A DNA stretch of 64,000 nt from Aquilaria yunnanensis (GCA_039654915.1 CM077595.1:50747501-50811500), one strand, 5' to 3'; shown: positions 20,448-33,490, numbered from the stretch's first letter. Program-made: numbers and translations. The notes: a model not told the origin generated them from the sequence alone.

Positions 20448-21217
20448 GGTTATCTACAATAGTAAGTATGCAATGTAAGAGTCATGTATATTATTTCATT
20501 TAATAAGGACTTTTATTAAATGATACTCCCACTATTTTCCTCAAAACAATAACCCTCGATATTATTTCAGAACACCTCAGTTTTAAGATATTCTAATGGG
20601 CCAAGATCCATATTTCACCACAACCTAAGTTAGCTTTGGCTTTTCTCTCAAGTTATAGTTATTTAGGTAGGCAACTCCTTGCCAATTACATCTCATCCAA
20701 CTCTTGGATAGTTGGGTGTACAACACTTGTCCAAGCTCATCTCATGAACTTAAGCCCAACCCTATGCCTCTAAGTCCCTAATCCTATTGGGTAACTCAGT
20801 TAAGTTAGACCTAAAGTTAGCAATTTGGATATCACTATTATCCCACTGTGCCTTACCAAGATGAACATAGGTGCTTTGCTTTAGCAAACCAACCCAATGT
20901 TCATCAAAGTCTTGACAAGTGCCAACATTTGGAAGGCATCACATTTAATGACTAAATATTTGTTTGAGCGATTTATCATTTGATCTCACCAATTTGTTAT
21001 CTCCAATTGTCTTATACATGCATCACATACAAACATAAAACATGCATCTCATGCTAACAAGAAAGTAAGCATGACATGGTTATAGCCCAAACTATGCGAT
21101 ATTCTCAAGCCAATGATAACATCATAAAAGCCTAAGAAAAGAAATGCTCCTTCTCCTCCTGGCCTGGTTGCCCTTTCATTGTCACCTCCTTGGACACACC
21201 ACCTTGGACGATCTCAT
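20448..21217 (-). other. copia 5' leader, partial
   Basis: Matches the reverse complement of 63060-63843, including GGCAAGGAGTTGCCTACC and the CTTGGACA motif. Non-coding. It ends abruptly at the K LTR. Long (over 1.4 kb in the right-hand copy) leaders are usual in BARE/Angela-like copia elements. Confidence 0.75.
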
Positions 21218-23647
21218 TGTTATGGTTTTCCTAATGGGAAACATGCCCAAGGAAGGTAAATTGCTATAAATTAAGTTTGGAACCTTAATTCAAGTTTACA
21301 TAGCAAGAATAGGAAAGGTCAGCAAAGTTCACTAAGTTTTGAGAAGGTTAAAGCGCTAAATAAGGTTTGCGGGCAAAATGGTAATTTTGCATCCCGACGG
21401 GTCGAGCTAAGTTTTGAGCGGTTAAAATGAGTTTTCATAACCTAACTTTTCACTTTAACCCAAACTTACTTGAAATAAACAAAGTTGATCAAGAATGACT
21501 AAGGTTATAAAAAGGAGGGGGTTTAAGTGTTCCATGTCTAATACTTTGGTGGCTTGACTTTTAAATATGGTTTATATGGTTTATAAGATGGTAAAGAGGA
21601 GGGTGGCTACCATAACTCGACTTCATCCTTTACACCATCATTTCTTCATCCAATTGAGCCCAAAATCAAGAGTTCTTAGTGAAAATATGAGCTACCACAA
21701 TTATATAGGCCATTGGAAGCTTGTTTCAAGCATAAAATCATCATTTTGGAGCTTGGATGCAGATTTCCTTCTATCCCTTTTTTTTATACAAGGTAATCAA
21801 TGTGTTCTTGATTGATTTTGTTTTTATTAGTTGATTGGGAGCTTGGGTTTTGGTTAGTGGTTAGTAACTTGATGTTTCGTGCCCATATTTGCTTGGAACT
21901 TAGGTTGGAGTTTGTGGAACTTGGTTGGTGCAAAAGAGTTGCATAATTCTCGCTTGTTGCTTGGAGTTACGGTAAGGCAGTTATGTTTTTTAGTTCAATT
22001 AATGCTATTGGGATGAGTTTGCTTGAGGAATTCGAGTAGTTCTAGCAATAGCAGTAGTTAGTGGACAAGGTTCAATTATGGTGGACTATAAGGTTTGTGA
22101 TGATTGGAATGATGTTACAATGCATCATAGATTCTCTTGTGATAGTTGGTTGTGATCTATGCAACTTTTTTTACATGTATGTGAAGTTTGGAGGCTATCC
22201 AATCATGTTTTATATGTTTGGGAAGTGTCCAAAGTTTGTAGTAGCAAAACTGGGAATTTTCTGGGCTATCACAGGTATTGGCAACACGTCACCAATCGTT
22301 GCCATTACCCACTATGCATCGCCATTATAGGAAAAACTGGCAAAATGTTACCAATTGTGGCGATGCATCTCCATAGGCACATTGGCTAAATTTTCCAAGT
22401 TTTGCTAGGAAGGTCAATGGGAGACCTAAGGAGGTTCTTAGTGTACCTTGGGGTCTAAGCATTCTAGGGGTGCTCCAAGACTTTCAAAAGCCCTTCAAGT
22501 CCTAGGAGTTTTCTTTAGTTTTGTAAAGTTTTATGGTTACTTGTATCATTAGCAAGAAAACTAGTTTATAAAGGATAACAACTAGGTATCACTAGCTTGG
22601 GTGAAAGGTTTAGAACCCTTTGTAGCCTAGCCATGCATTTAGCCATGTGGTTGCAATGTGAAACCTTATTGCACCTAGTCTATGAGGTCTTTATGGCCTA
22701 GTCTATAATAGTCCCACCATAATGCCCCTGTACAACATAAACGGGAGTGGTTCAACTGCTGATTTATCACTTGTTACATTGGCAAGCTCAGCTTGCTAAA
22801 GGACAAGGCAGTGCCTGGTAGTTTGAGGACCAGGATGAGGAGAGGTCTCAAAGGACCTAGGTATATGCATATATTAGACGCTCAAGTTGTATGAGCTCAC
22901 AGCCGGTTACATATGTTCCCATATGCGAAGTCCTTGGTAATTTTCTTGTAGGTATAGTGATGATCCTTATGAAGAATTATTAAATTCTCACTCCCTAGTT
23001 ATGTTGCACAGATTCTGAAATTCTTGGGCTAGGTAACCTATGAGGGTTATTGCGGTAGTTGCTTTTGTTGCGGGTGTTTCACTTGAGAATCTTTATGATT
23101 CTAGTCTCCTTGGGTAACTTGTTGGTTAAGTAACAATACTAACTATAGTCTTCCTTTGCCTGCAAAGCCTAGTAGCACATGGACAAACACTTTTGTGACT
23201 CACCATTGGGACTTGCATCCGAGGTAGAAGTTAGTTTAAGAAGATCTCAGTTGAGGCTTATATATATAGTGCTCTTAGTTGCCTCCATTGTCAATGTTTT
23301 GAGGAGTTGTAGACTTTAGGGTTGCTCTTGGGTGAGGGCATTACTCTACTTCATGTGTGAATTCTCCCACATGGTTGTTATGTGTAGCAAAACTCACCTA
23401 AATGTTGATTTTGTATGCTTTGGCTATTTGAACTTGTTTTCTTTGGAAATGTTTTGGCCAAGTCAATGGTTTATGAAATTTTGTTAATCCAACTCAAAGC
23501 ATGAAGAGCATGCATCTTGCATATTCTAGGTTAATCAACTAGTATCACAGAATTTTAATCGATTCACATATACAACTAGCCAATTACAACCACCGTAAGA
23601 CTAACTCTCACAGGTTTCCTGGGCAAGGGCGAAGGACATCCGTGTCA
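21218..23647 (+). repeat. 5' LTR of element K
   Basis: TGTTATGG...CGTGTCA, 2430 bp. It inserts in the copia leader. It matches 31071-33485 throughout. It contains the imperfect palindrome ATTGGCAACACGTCACCAAT at 22277-22296 and weaker relatives after it. No coding capacity. Confidence 0.88.
21506..21514 (+). promoter_or_regulatory. possible TATA box of K LTR
   Basis: TATAAAAAG, 290 bases into the LTR. In the second LTR the same place reads TATCAAAAG, so it is damaged there. Confidence 0.45.
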
Positions 23648-23652
23648 GTTTT

Positions 23653-23664
23653 TGCTGTCAGAGC
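23653..23664 (+). other. primer-binding site of K (mutated)
   Basis: TGCTGTCAGAGC, five bases after the LTR; compare TGGTATCAGAGC, complementary to plant initiator tRNA-Met. The copy after the second LTR (33491) is closer. Confidence 0.7.
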
Positions 23665-23787
23665 TTAGCATTCACTACATAGAGATTGGAAGCTAAAACT
23701 AAGATCTAGTTTAGAAGTCCATGTGCTAGAGTAGTTAGTACTGACCAACATTTGGTGAATGTCATTTGGCTTTGATTACAGGTTTTT

Positions 23788-26700
23788 ATGGTTGACACTA
23801 GGTCAGGAGCTTCAAGAGGAGCTAGAGAACCTTGTGAAGGTTCTAGGGTGCTTTAGGGGTTAACTCAGACTATGGCCTAAGTGGCATAAGGTATGACCAC
23901 CATCATGACTGAGTTGTTTCAAGATCATGAGGAAAGAGAAGTAGTCCAATAGGAGAAAATGTCAAGATCAAGAGAGGCATGTTGAGCAGCAGCAAGTGCC
24001 TAGGGCTCATGAATAAAGAAATCATGTTCATGAAGAGGAGGATGAGCTAGAAGTTATGAAGGCTCCAAGGAGGGGAAACACCCCACATCTAATGAGGTTG
24101 TTGGAAAAGTTTATTACTATTGAACCATTGAGTTTTAGTGGGATAGGCTGACACAACCCTTCATGGGCTTGCCCAGGAAGCCTATGGGAACTTGTCCCTT
24201 GCTAGTCATAATTGGCTAATTGATTATGTGCGCACTAGTTAATACCTTCATGCTTCTAGTTATTTAATCCTACTATGTAATCATGCATGAGTTCATTGTT
24301 TGACATAATCAATTAAATACAGAAATGGTACTTGAAACATTGCCATGGAAAATTTTAATAAAAACAAATATCAAAACTGTCAAAGCATTCAAAGCAATTA
24401 GGTGGAATTAACTACACATAGTCAATTGCGTGCAAGCATCCAAACAAGAGTAGACTATGCTCGTACCCAAGAGCCACTCTAGAGTAAATTACTCAACAAG
24501 ATCATTGGAGGCAAACTAGTGTATGACAACTCTACACTAAATGATTATACTGAGATCTAGAACCAAGCTTCCACTTTAGAGCAGACTCCTAGTGGCAAGC
24601 TTCGTAAGCCCTCCTTTGTGCTTCACTAGCCTCTGTAGGCCAAAAAGATAACTGTAGTTAGTACCCTAACTTAACTAACAAGTAACCCATAAAATAGAAT
24701 CATAAAGATTCAAATAAACCAAATACCTGCTCAGAAGCCTAGCTCAACAACCCTCAATGGTTGCTGGCTCAATCATGCCTAACACTACACAACAAAAAGT
24801 AAGGGTGTTAGAATCAAAGATTCTTAGTAAGGGGTCTTCAACCTGTAAGAAAAATCCTGAGGATACCACATATACAAGGATATGAAACCTACTACGTGTG
24901 CTTGCAGCCTGAAGGTCTAATATATGCATATACCAAGGTCCTTTGGGACCTTTCCTCATCCTAGTCCTTCCCACGAGGCATTACTCCATGCCTAGTGAGT
25001 TCTAGCCACTAACTCACTCCTAGTATGCCTTAGCTTACTAACTGACATAGTAACTTTGTGTTCCCTTAGTTGTTGTGCAGGTGAACATGGTGGATGCTCT
25101 TTGCTTGGCTGTAAGAAATCCACTAGGTGTTCTAGGCCTGCACATAGTGCCTCAAGTCCTTAAACCTGACTAGGTCACCTATGTACTAAGCCTCCACCCA
25201 TTTAACCTACCAAGGATGCACTAGGCTTTCACCTGTGCCTCAAGGCATAGCTTGGCTAGGGACAAGAACACTAATCCTTCATCCATGGTGCTCCCCTATC
25301 CACCATTACTTGGTTCACAATAGTAGAGTGGTAATGATCATGGATGGACTCATTTACTAGGTTTTTTGGAACCTAACTTGGTGTACTAAGGTTCTTACAT
25401 CAAAACCTTAAATACAAAGGCCTAACTAGGCTTTTGATGGCACTAAACCTTGCACCAAACTAATGGTGCTCTATTATGGACAAATATGCCTTGAAAACTT
25501 ACCTTCACTTTGAGTTGAAATAACTTTAAAACTAGGCCATTTAAAATGTATTGAAGGCATGGAGGTGATAGTACTCCCTCTTAGCTTCGTGTGAAATCTT
25601 GAATCACCTCAATCGGACACTCGAGTAAAAAGTTATGAAGAAGATAAAATCGGGTGTCAGTGCTATCTTGGCAATGTGTCGCCAGTTGTGGACATTCTTC
25701 CAATTTATTAGGTATTGGTGACACATCATAGGAACTCATATTGATTGGCAATGCATCACCAATCCTGTGAAATGCCCAAAGAGTTTCCCATTTTACAGCT
25801 ATGAACTTTGGGCACTTCCCAAATGTATCAAACATGTATGGATAGCCTTCAAACTTCAGATACTTGTAGTACATGTTGCAAAGACCATAACTAACCATCA
25901 CAAGCCTTCCTATGATACATCATAACATCATTCTAATCAAGCCAAACACATTAGTCCACCCTGATCAAACCAAACCACTAACTAATGCTATTGCCAAAAC
26001 TACTTGATTTCATCAAGAAAACTCTATCCAATAGGATTAATGAAGCTTGAAAACATAACTCCCTTACCTTAGTTTCAATCCAAAAGAAAGAATCAATCAA
26101 CTCTTCCACCAAAAATTGAGTTCCTCAAAGTCTACCTAAGTTCGAAGCAAACAAAGCCATAAAACACAAAATTTCTAACTTCTAACCAAAACCCAAGCTT
26201 CCAAACATCTAATAAACAATAATTCAACAAGAAATCAAGTGTTACCTCACATCAAAAATAGGGGATAGTGGAAAACTTGGTTCCAAGCTCCAAAAACTTG
26301 AAGTCATGCTTGAAACAAGCCTTCCATAGCTTGTATATCCTTGGTGGCTTTAATTTCCATGAAAATCACATGGTTTTAAGCTTGAATTAATGGAGAATTG
26401 GTAGAGAGAAGGGTGAGCTCAGGTTCGAACGTGAAAATGGTAGCACACCCTTCCTTTACCAATTTATATGCTCTTTTAAACTCCAAGCCCCCAAACTATT
26501 TAAAAAGTTACAAATAAATGCCCTCCTTTAGGTAACTGTAATCAAACTTGGTTAATCTTGTTTATTTTAGCTAAACTTGAGTTAAAAGTAAAAGTTAGAT
26601 TTTAAAAACTCATTTTCAACTATTGAAACTCAACCCGACTCTTCAGGATGAAAAATTGCCATTTTACCCTGGAAGCTCATTTAGTGCCTTAAATTTCTTG

Positions 26701-27600
26701 GAACTTTGAAAACTTTGCCCAACATACCTATTCTTGCTATGTGAACTTGAAATAAGGTTCCAAATTAGCTTTCCACGAGGACAACCATAACATAGGTGAT
26801 CCCGATCGAGCAGAAGATTGGTTATCCAGGATGAATCAACTTTTCACTTGTGGAGGAGGTTATGAGTACGAGCAAATTATGGCCTTAGTACCATTCTTTT
26901 TTAGAGAGAGGGCTAGTTTATGGTGGGATGATGTGGTGGAGATGCTGAGAGAAAGTAACAGTACTCAACCAAAGCACAAGAAAAAGGTGCCCAAGTGGTC
27001 AGATTTTGAGAAGAAATTCTGACAAGAATATATTAGTGAAGCCGCACAGGATCAAAAGAGGATCTAGTTTGAGAATCTAGTGCAAGGAGAGATGTCGGTG
27101 TGAGAGTATGAGCAGTGTTATAATTCACTCATTCGGCATGCTCCTTACATGGTTGGTAATGATGAGTTGAAGGCCAAGAAATTCTTTCAAGGTCTAAAAC
27201 TCGTGCTTTAGACATATATGGCGACAGTGGACATCAAGAGTTATTGCCAAGTGGTTCAAAACGTGTTAGCCATAGAAAGAGAATTTCAGGATTCATGGGC
27301 ACCTAGCAAAAAGGTAGACGTTGGACCAGCCAACCTAGGAAAGAGCACCAAGAAGCGACCGATGGTTGAAAACCAAGGTCCCTTCAAGAGGAAGAAAATG
27401 GGTTTATGTGCTAAGTGTAGATGATTCTATGGCACGAGGCCATGTACCTTAGGGGCTGATATTTGCAATATCTATAGTCATAAAGAACATTGGGTGAGGG
27501 AATGCCCATGGCCTTGACCTTTTCCAGGTCCACCTAGGAAGCTTCCCCCTGCACCCCTTGCCATAGGAAAATGACCTGGGGTAGCTGCAATAACAGTTAA
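23788..27600 (+). pseudogene. gag: gag of element K, split by a solo LTR
   Basis: The ATG at 23788 gives MVDTRSGASRGAREP. The frame reaches EPLSFSGI at 24147, is broken by the reversed solo K LTR, and resumes at 26793 as GDPDRAEDWLSRMNQLF, then FFFRERASLWWDDV, the gag core. The nucleocapsid follows at about 27400-27520 with CAKCR-FYGTRPC and CNIYSHKEHWVRECP, Tekay-type Cys/His boxes, the second with one Cys changed to Tyr. In-frame stops are frequent (near 23853, 27020, 27064, 27102, 27209 and 27421). Confidence 0.85.
24149..26792 (-). repeat. solo K LTR inside K gag, opposite orientation
   Basis: Plus strand reads TGACAC...CCATAACA, the reverse of the K LTR. Flanks are TAGGC (24144-24148) and TAGGT (26793-26797), a duplication with one changed base. 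Removing it with one duplicate restores a continuous gag frame. It is 2644 bp, a little longer than the K LTRs. It carries ATTGGCAATGCATCACCAAT at 25744-25763. Confidence 0.88.
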
Positions 27601-27639
27601 ACCAAAGGTTTTCACCTTGGCGAGTTAGGTGACCAAGGA

Positions 27640-28156
27640 GGCAGCCGTTGTTCGACGTAATTTTACTTTTTAGAATGGTAGTGTTAGAGTTTTTTTTTAT
27701 ACAGGAGCTACTTTTTCAATGATATCATCTACCTTGGTAGATAAGTTTAAATTGTAGCAAGAAATCTCAGGTGAGTTGAGACTCATCAAGACTATAAGGA
27801 GGAGTTTTATTGTAACCAATGAAGTGGTTACTAGGTATCCCTTGCAGTTAGGCGACCATGATTTCTATTGTGAATTCTGGGTGACAGAATTGCGGTCTTA
27901 TGACCTAGCATTGGGAATGGACTGGCTAGGTAAGCATAAGGCACAAATTGACTATCCGAATGACTCAGTAGACATTACTGATGCTCAGGGAGCTATAGTG
28001 ACTTGGATAGGAGGATTTGCATCTAATGCTAAGAGTTTACATCTTAGACTTATGGATACCATCTCCATAGTCAGTAAAGAAGAGTATTATTCATTGAATG
28101 GGGTGGCCATAGAGGAGGAACTTGAAAAGACCCCTATAGCAAATCAGTTTCCTTAA
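27640..28156 (+). pseudogene. pol: protease of element K
   Basis: The active-site loop reads FYTGATFSMIS where DTGAT(H/F)S is expected, so the catalytic Asp is replaced by Tyr (near 27700). Downstream is intact-looking: RSYDLALGMDWLGKHKAQIDY, the conserved D-x-x-L-G-M-D-W-L block of Tekay proteases. Stops occur near 27629, 27674 and 27754. Confidence 0.8.
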
Positions 28157-28840
28157 GTGTTTCCAATAGAGTTGCCTAGGTTACCACCCAAGAGGGATAT
28201 TGAGTTTGCAATCCATCTTTAATCTAGGGTTGAACCTATTTTGATACCACCTTATAGATTGTCAGCTCCTAAGATGGATGAGTTAAAAAAGTAGTTGGAG
28301 GAATAGCTAGAGAAAGGCTTTATAAGGCCTAGTGTATCACTGTTGGGAGCCCCGGTGTTATTTGTGGAAAAGAAGGATCGAACTCTAAGACTATGCTTTG
28401 ACTATAGAAAGTTGAATGCAGTAATGGTCAAGAATAAGTATCCGCTTCCTAGAATCGATGACTTGTTCGATAAACTCAGGGGAGCAAAAGTGTTTTCTAG
28501 GATTGACCTCAGGTCTAGAAACTTTCAGATTAAAGTTAAGGAGGAAGATATCCTGAAAACTGACTTTAGGACAAGGTATGGACACTACAAATATACAGTT
28601 ATGCCATTTGGTGTTACTAATGCTCTAGTAGTATTGATGGAAGCTATGAGTCAAATTTTTAGACCATTTCTGGACCAGTTTATTGAAGTTTTCATCGATG
28701 ACATTTTGGTGTATTCATAGTCTTTTTCAAAACACAAGAAGCACCTTAGATCAGTTTTGCAAGTACTGAAGGAAAATCAGTACTATGCAAAGTTGTCTAA
28801 GTGTGAGTTTTGGTTCGAAAGAATTCAATTTTTGGGGCCA
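28157..28840 (+). pseudogene. pol: reverse transcriptase of element K
   Basis: [61 protein letters not shown] and [13 protein letters not shown] are in order. The catalytic FIDD box is intact. A TAG follows VYS at 28718-28720, and a one-base shift lies near 28835 (IQFLG). TAA/TAG stops also lie at 28154, 28220, 28292 and 28304. Confidence 0.9.
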
Positions 28841-29570
28841 TCATCAGCACTCAAGGGCTGTCAGTTAATCCTGAAAAGGTTCAGGCTGTAGTTGGGTGGA
28901 AGAGGCCAACTATAGTTATAGAAGTTAGGAGTTTCTTGGGCTTGGTAAGTTACTACATGCAATTCATAGAGAAATTCTCTATGATAGATACACCATTAAT
29001 GACCTTGACCAAGAAAACTCAGAAGTTTGAATGGACACCAAGGTGTAAGGAAGCTTACATGGAGTTGAAGAAAAGATTGACTAGTGTACCGATACTTATT
29101 TTACCAGATCCAAACAAGGCTTTTACGGTGTACACTGATGCATCAGGTTCTGGTCTAGGGTGTGTATTGTTGTAGGAGAGTGAAGTGATCGCCTATGGTT
29201 CAAGATAGTTAAGGCCTAATAAGTTGAACTACCCTTTTCATGATCTTGAGCTGGCAGTGGTAATGTTTGCACTTAAGCTGTGGAGGCACTACTTGATGGG
29301 GAGGTCGTTCAAGATCTTCACCGATCATAAAAGTTTGAAGTATATGTTCACACAGAAAGATTTGAACATAAGACAATGTCGATGGGTTGAATACATAAAA
29401 GATTATGATTGTTCAACTAAGTATTATGCTAGCAAAGGGAATGTGGTAACAGGTGCGTTGAGCCGAAATTACATAGGAGTTATCCTATCTAAGGATCAGG
29501 CTGTGAATTCCTTCGAAGAAGCTTTGGGGAATTGTTTCTTGGCTTTTGCATGAATTTTTGCAAAACCAAG
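28841..29570 (+). pseudogene. pol: RT connection and RNase H of element K
   Basis: LSVNPEKVQAVVGWKRP and RSFLGLVSYYMQFIEKFS close the RT; RNase H follows with VYTDASGSGLGCVLL (Asp kept), HDLELAVVMFALKLWRHYLMG and IFTDHKSLKYMFTQKDLN. TAG stops follow GCVLL (29173-29175) and at 29206. The order RT then RNase H then integrase is Ty3/gypsy. Confidence 0.88.
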
Positions 29571-30783
29571 AGAAATCCCTAGTCTATGATCTAGAAATAC
29601 AATCAGCTTGGTTAGCTAGAGTTAAGGATGCTCAAATGAAAGATCCATTATTGAAGAAAATTTCAGGAGAAGCGAGGCTTGGTACTATCAAGAAGGAATT
29701 CCAGTTCAAGGATGGAATACTACACTATAGAGATCGTCTCTATGTGCCAAATGTGGAATGACTTAGGTAGCAAGTCCTATAAGAGGCATAGATTAGTATT
29801 TTGCACATTCACCCTGGTGTTAATAAAATGTATCATGACCCGAAGACATATTTTTGGTGGCTAGGACTTAAAAGGGACATAGAAGGACATGTGGCAAAGT
29901 GTTTGACATGCCAAATGATTAAAGTTGAACATTCAAAACCAGCATGCACACTTCAGAGTATACCTCTTCCAACGAGGAAGTGGGGTTCCATTACTATGGA
30001 TTTCCTAGTAGGATTGCCGAATACCCATAGTCAGCATAATGCTAGATGGGTAGTGGTTGATCGGATGACGAAGTCGGCACACTTTATACCTACCAAGATC
30101 ACTTATACATTGGAGGGATTAGCTCAGTTGTACCTCAAGGAGATTGTGAGACTCCATGGTATACTAGATCAGATTATATCTAATAGAGATCCTCAATTTA
30201 TGTAACAATTTTGGAATGCTTTCCAGGAGGCATTAAGAAGCAAGGTTAGTCTTAGTACCTTTTTCCATTTTCAGATAGATGGGCAGCTTGAGAGAGTAAT
30301 CGAAACTTTGGAGGATATGTTATGTATGTCTGCTATTGATTTCAGAGGTGATTGGGATCAACATCTACCACTCATCGAGTTTGCTTATAATAATAGTCAT
30401 CAAATTGTTATAGGTATGGCATCATACAAGGCTTTATATGGAAGACATTGTATGATGCCGCATTGTTGGGCGGACCCTGTAGACAGGGTAGTTATTGGTC
30501 CTGAAATCATAGCTGATACCACAACTAAGATCAAGTTAATCTAGAAATGGATTAAGGCTGCCAATGACTGACATATTAAGTATGCAAACTTGAGAAGAAG
30601 AGATTTGAGTTTTGAAGTTAGGGACAAATTACTTCTTAAAGTGTCACCTATGAAAGGAGTTACCTGTTTTGGACAGAAAGGTAAGTTAGCCCCAAGATAC
30701 ATCGGATCATATGAGGTATTGGAGCAAATAGGGAAAGTTGCTTATTGGCTGGCATTACCACTTAACCTATCCCAAGTGCATAC
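29571..30783 (+). pseudogene. pol: integrase of element K
   Basis: Zinc finger in HIHPGVNKMYHDPKTYFWW...CLTCQMIK, core triad in ITMDFLVGLP, ISNRDPQFM and the Glu of DGQLERVIETLED. The C-terminal part reads APRYIGSYEVLEQIGKVAY (GPY/F-like). The Asp, Asp and Glu are all kept, but frameshifts (near 29550 and 29800) and stops (30205, 30541, 30569) break the frame. Confidence 0.88.
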
Positions 30784-31040
30784 GTGTTTCACGTTAGTGT
30801 ACTCAGGAAATGCACAGTGGATTTGGGACAGGCAGTTAATCCTTCAATGGTACGCATCCAAGAAAACTTGACCTATGAAGCGAAACCCATTCAAATACTT
30901 AATAGGCAAGTCAAGAAATGTCGAACTAAGTGGATTCCAACAGTTAAGATCCTTTGCTTTAACCATGGTGAAGAGGAATCTACCTAGGAAACGGTGCAGG
31001 ATATGTTGAAAAAATATCCTAGTATTTTTCCAAAGTTGTA
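30784..31040 (+). pseudogene. pol: chromodomain-like tail of K integrase
   Basis: FHVSVLRKCTVD, then YEAKPIQILNRQVKKCRTKWIPTVKILCFNHGEEEST with a stop where TWE is usual. This matches the layout of the modified chromodomain at the C-terminus of Tekay/Del integrases, thought to direct insertion into silent chromatin. It lies one frame off the preceding integrase block. Confidence 0.7.
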
Positions 31041-31055
31041 ACGAAACCATATTCC

Positions 31056-31070
31056 AGAAGGAGGGGAGAA
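31056..31070 (+). other. polypurine tract of element K
   Basis: AGAAGGAGGGGAGAA directly precedes the second LTR. Confidence 0.85.
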
Positions 31071-33485
31071 TGTTATAGCTCTGCTAATGGGAAACATGCC
31101 CAAGGAAGGTAAATTGCTCTATATTAAGTTTGGAACCTTAATTCAAGTTGACATACCAAGAATAAGAAAGTTCAGCAAAGTTCACTAAGTTTCGAGAAGG
31201 ATAAGGTGCTAAATGAGGTTTAAGGGCAAAATGGTACTTTTGCATCCCTACAGGTCGGGCTAAATCCCGAGTGGTTAAGATGAGTTTTTATAACCTAACT
31301 TTTAACTTTAACCCAAACTTAGTTGAAACAAACAAAGTTGATCAAGAATGACTAAGGTTATCAAAAGGAGGGGGTTTAAGTATTCCATCTCTAATACTTT
31401 CATGGCTTGAATTTTAAATATGGTTTATATGGTTTATAAGATGGTAAAGTGAAGGGTGGCTCCTATAAACCGAGTTCATCCTTCAGACCATCTTTTCTTC
31501 ATCCAATTGAGCCCAAAATCAAGAGTTCTTAGTGAAAAGTGGAGCTACCACAAGTATATAGGCCATTGGAAGCTTGTTTCAAGCATAAAATCATGGTTTT
31601 GGAGCTCGGAAGCACATTTCCTTCTATCCCCTATTTTTGATATGAGGTAATCAATGTGTTCTTGATTGATTTCTTGTTTATTAGCTGATTGGGAGCTTGG
31701 GTTTTGGTTAGGGGTTAGGAACTTGAAGTTTTGTGCCCATATTTGCTTGGAACTTAGGTTGGAGTTTGTGGCACTTGGTTGGTGCAAAAGAGTTGCATAA
31801 TTCTTGCTTGTTGCTTGGAGTTGAGGTAAGGGAGTTATGTTTTTTAGTTCAATTAATGCTATTGGAATGAGTTTGCTTGAGGAATTCGAGGAGTTCTAGC
31901 AATAGCATTAGTTAGTGGGCAAGGTTGAATTATGGTGGACTATGACATTTGTGATGATTGGAATGATGTTATAACACATTATAGATTGGTTGTCATCTTT
32001 GTTATGACCTATGCAACATGTTTTACATGTATGTGTAGTTTGGAGGCTATCTAGGCATGTTTGATATGTTTGGGAAGTGTCCAAAGTTTGTTGCAGAGAA
32101 ACTGGGAATTTTCTGGGCTGTTGTAGGTATTGGTGACACGTTACCAATTGTCGCTAGTACCAGTGACGCGTCACTATTATAGGAAAAACTTGCAGAAAGT
32201 TACCAACAGTTGATGTGTCACCATAGACATGTTGGCTAAATTTTTCAAGTTTTTCTAGAAAGGTCAAGGAGAAACCTAAGGGGGTTCTTAGGGTACCTTG
32301 AGGTCTAAGCATTCCGGGGGTACTCTAAGACTTTCAAAAGTACTTCAAAACCTAGGAGTTTTCTTAAGTTTTGTAAATTTTAATGGTTACTTGTACCATA
32401 ATCAAGAAAATTAGTTTACAAAGTATCACAACTAGGTATCACTAGCTTAGATGAAAGGTTTATAACCCTTGGTAGCCTAGCCGTACATTTGGCCATGAGT
32501 TTGCAAGGTGAAATGTTAGTGCACCTAGTCTACAAGGACTTTATGGCCTTGTCTACAATAGTCCCACCATAATGCCCCTATACAACACAAACGGGAGAGG
32601 TTCAACTAGTGCTTTCTCACTAGTTAGGCTAGCAAGCTAAGCTTGCTAAAGGATAAGGCAATGCCTTGTAGTTCGAGGACCAGGATGAGGAGAGGTCTCA
32701 TGGTACCTAGGTAAATACATATATTAGACACTCAAGCTGTATGACCTCACAGCAGGTTACATATGTGGAGTTCTTAGTAATTTTCTTATAGGTACAGTGA
32801 AGACCATTATCGAGAATTATTGAGTTCTCATTCCCTAGTTATGTTGTGTAGTTTTTGAAGTTTTTGGGTCGGGTAACCACTGAGGGTTATCGTAGTAGTT
32901 GCTTTTGTTGTAGGTATTTCATTTGAGAATCTTTATGAATCTAGTCTACTTGGGCAACTTGTTGGTTAAGTAACAGTACTAACTACAGTCTTCCTTTGGC
33001 TGCAGAGCCTAGTAGCACATGGAGAAGGACTTTTGTGACTCACCACTGGGACTTGCATCCAAGGTGGGAGTTAGTTCAAGAAGATCTTAGTTGTGGCTTG
33101 TATATATAGTACTCTTAGTTGCCTATATTGTCCATGTTTTGAGGAGTTGTAGACTCTAGGGTTGCTCTTGGATGAGGGCATTAGTATACTTCATGTATGA
33201 ATGCTTCCACACAGTTGTTATGTGTAGTAAACTCACCTAAATGTTGATTTGTATGCTTTGGCTATTTGAACTTGTTTTCTTTGGAAATGTTTTGGCCAAG
33301 TCAATGGTTTAAGGAATTTTCTGAATCGAAGTCAAAGTGTAAAGAGCATGCATCTTCCATATTCTAGGTTAATCAACTTGTATCATGAAATTTTAATCTG
33401 CGCACATATACAACTAGCCAATTACAACCACCATGAGACCAGCCCTCACAGGCTTCCTGGGCAGGGGCCAAGGATGGCCGTGTCA
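31071..33485 (+). repeat. second LTR of element K
   Basis: TGTTATAG...CCGTGTCA, 2415 bp. It follows a polypurine tract and also precedes a primer site, so it serves as 3' LTR of one unit and 5' LTR of the next. It carries ATTGGTGACACGTTACCAAT at 32129-32148 and GTGACGCGTCAC at 32163-32174. Confidence 0.88.
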
Positions 33486-33490
33486 GTTTT

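Larger units (their letters stand above)
12497..21217 (-). mobile_element. Ty1/copia element (Tork/Angela kind), broken
   Basis: Reading leftwards from 21217: remains of the 5' leader, gag, protease, integrase, reverse transcriptase, RNase H, polypurine tract, 3' LTR. The order with integrase ahead of reverse transcriptase defines Ty1/copia. The leader matches the copia element at 62415-63843. The 5' LTR and first part of the leader are lost where the K LTR begins (21218), and a solo S LTR splits the 3' LTR. All genes carry stops and frameshifts. Confidence 0.9.
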
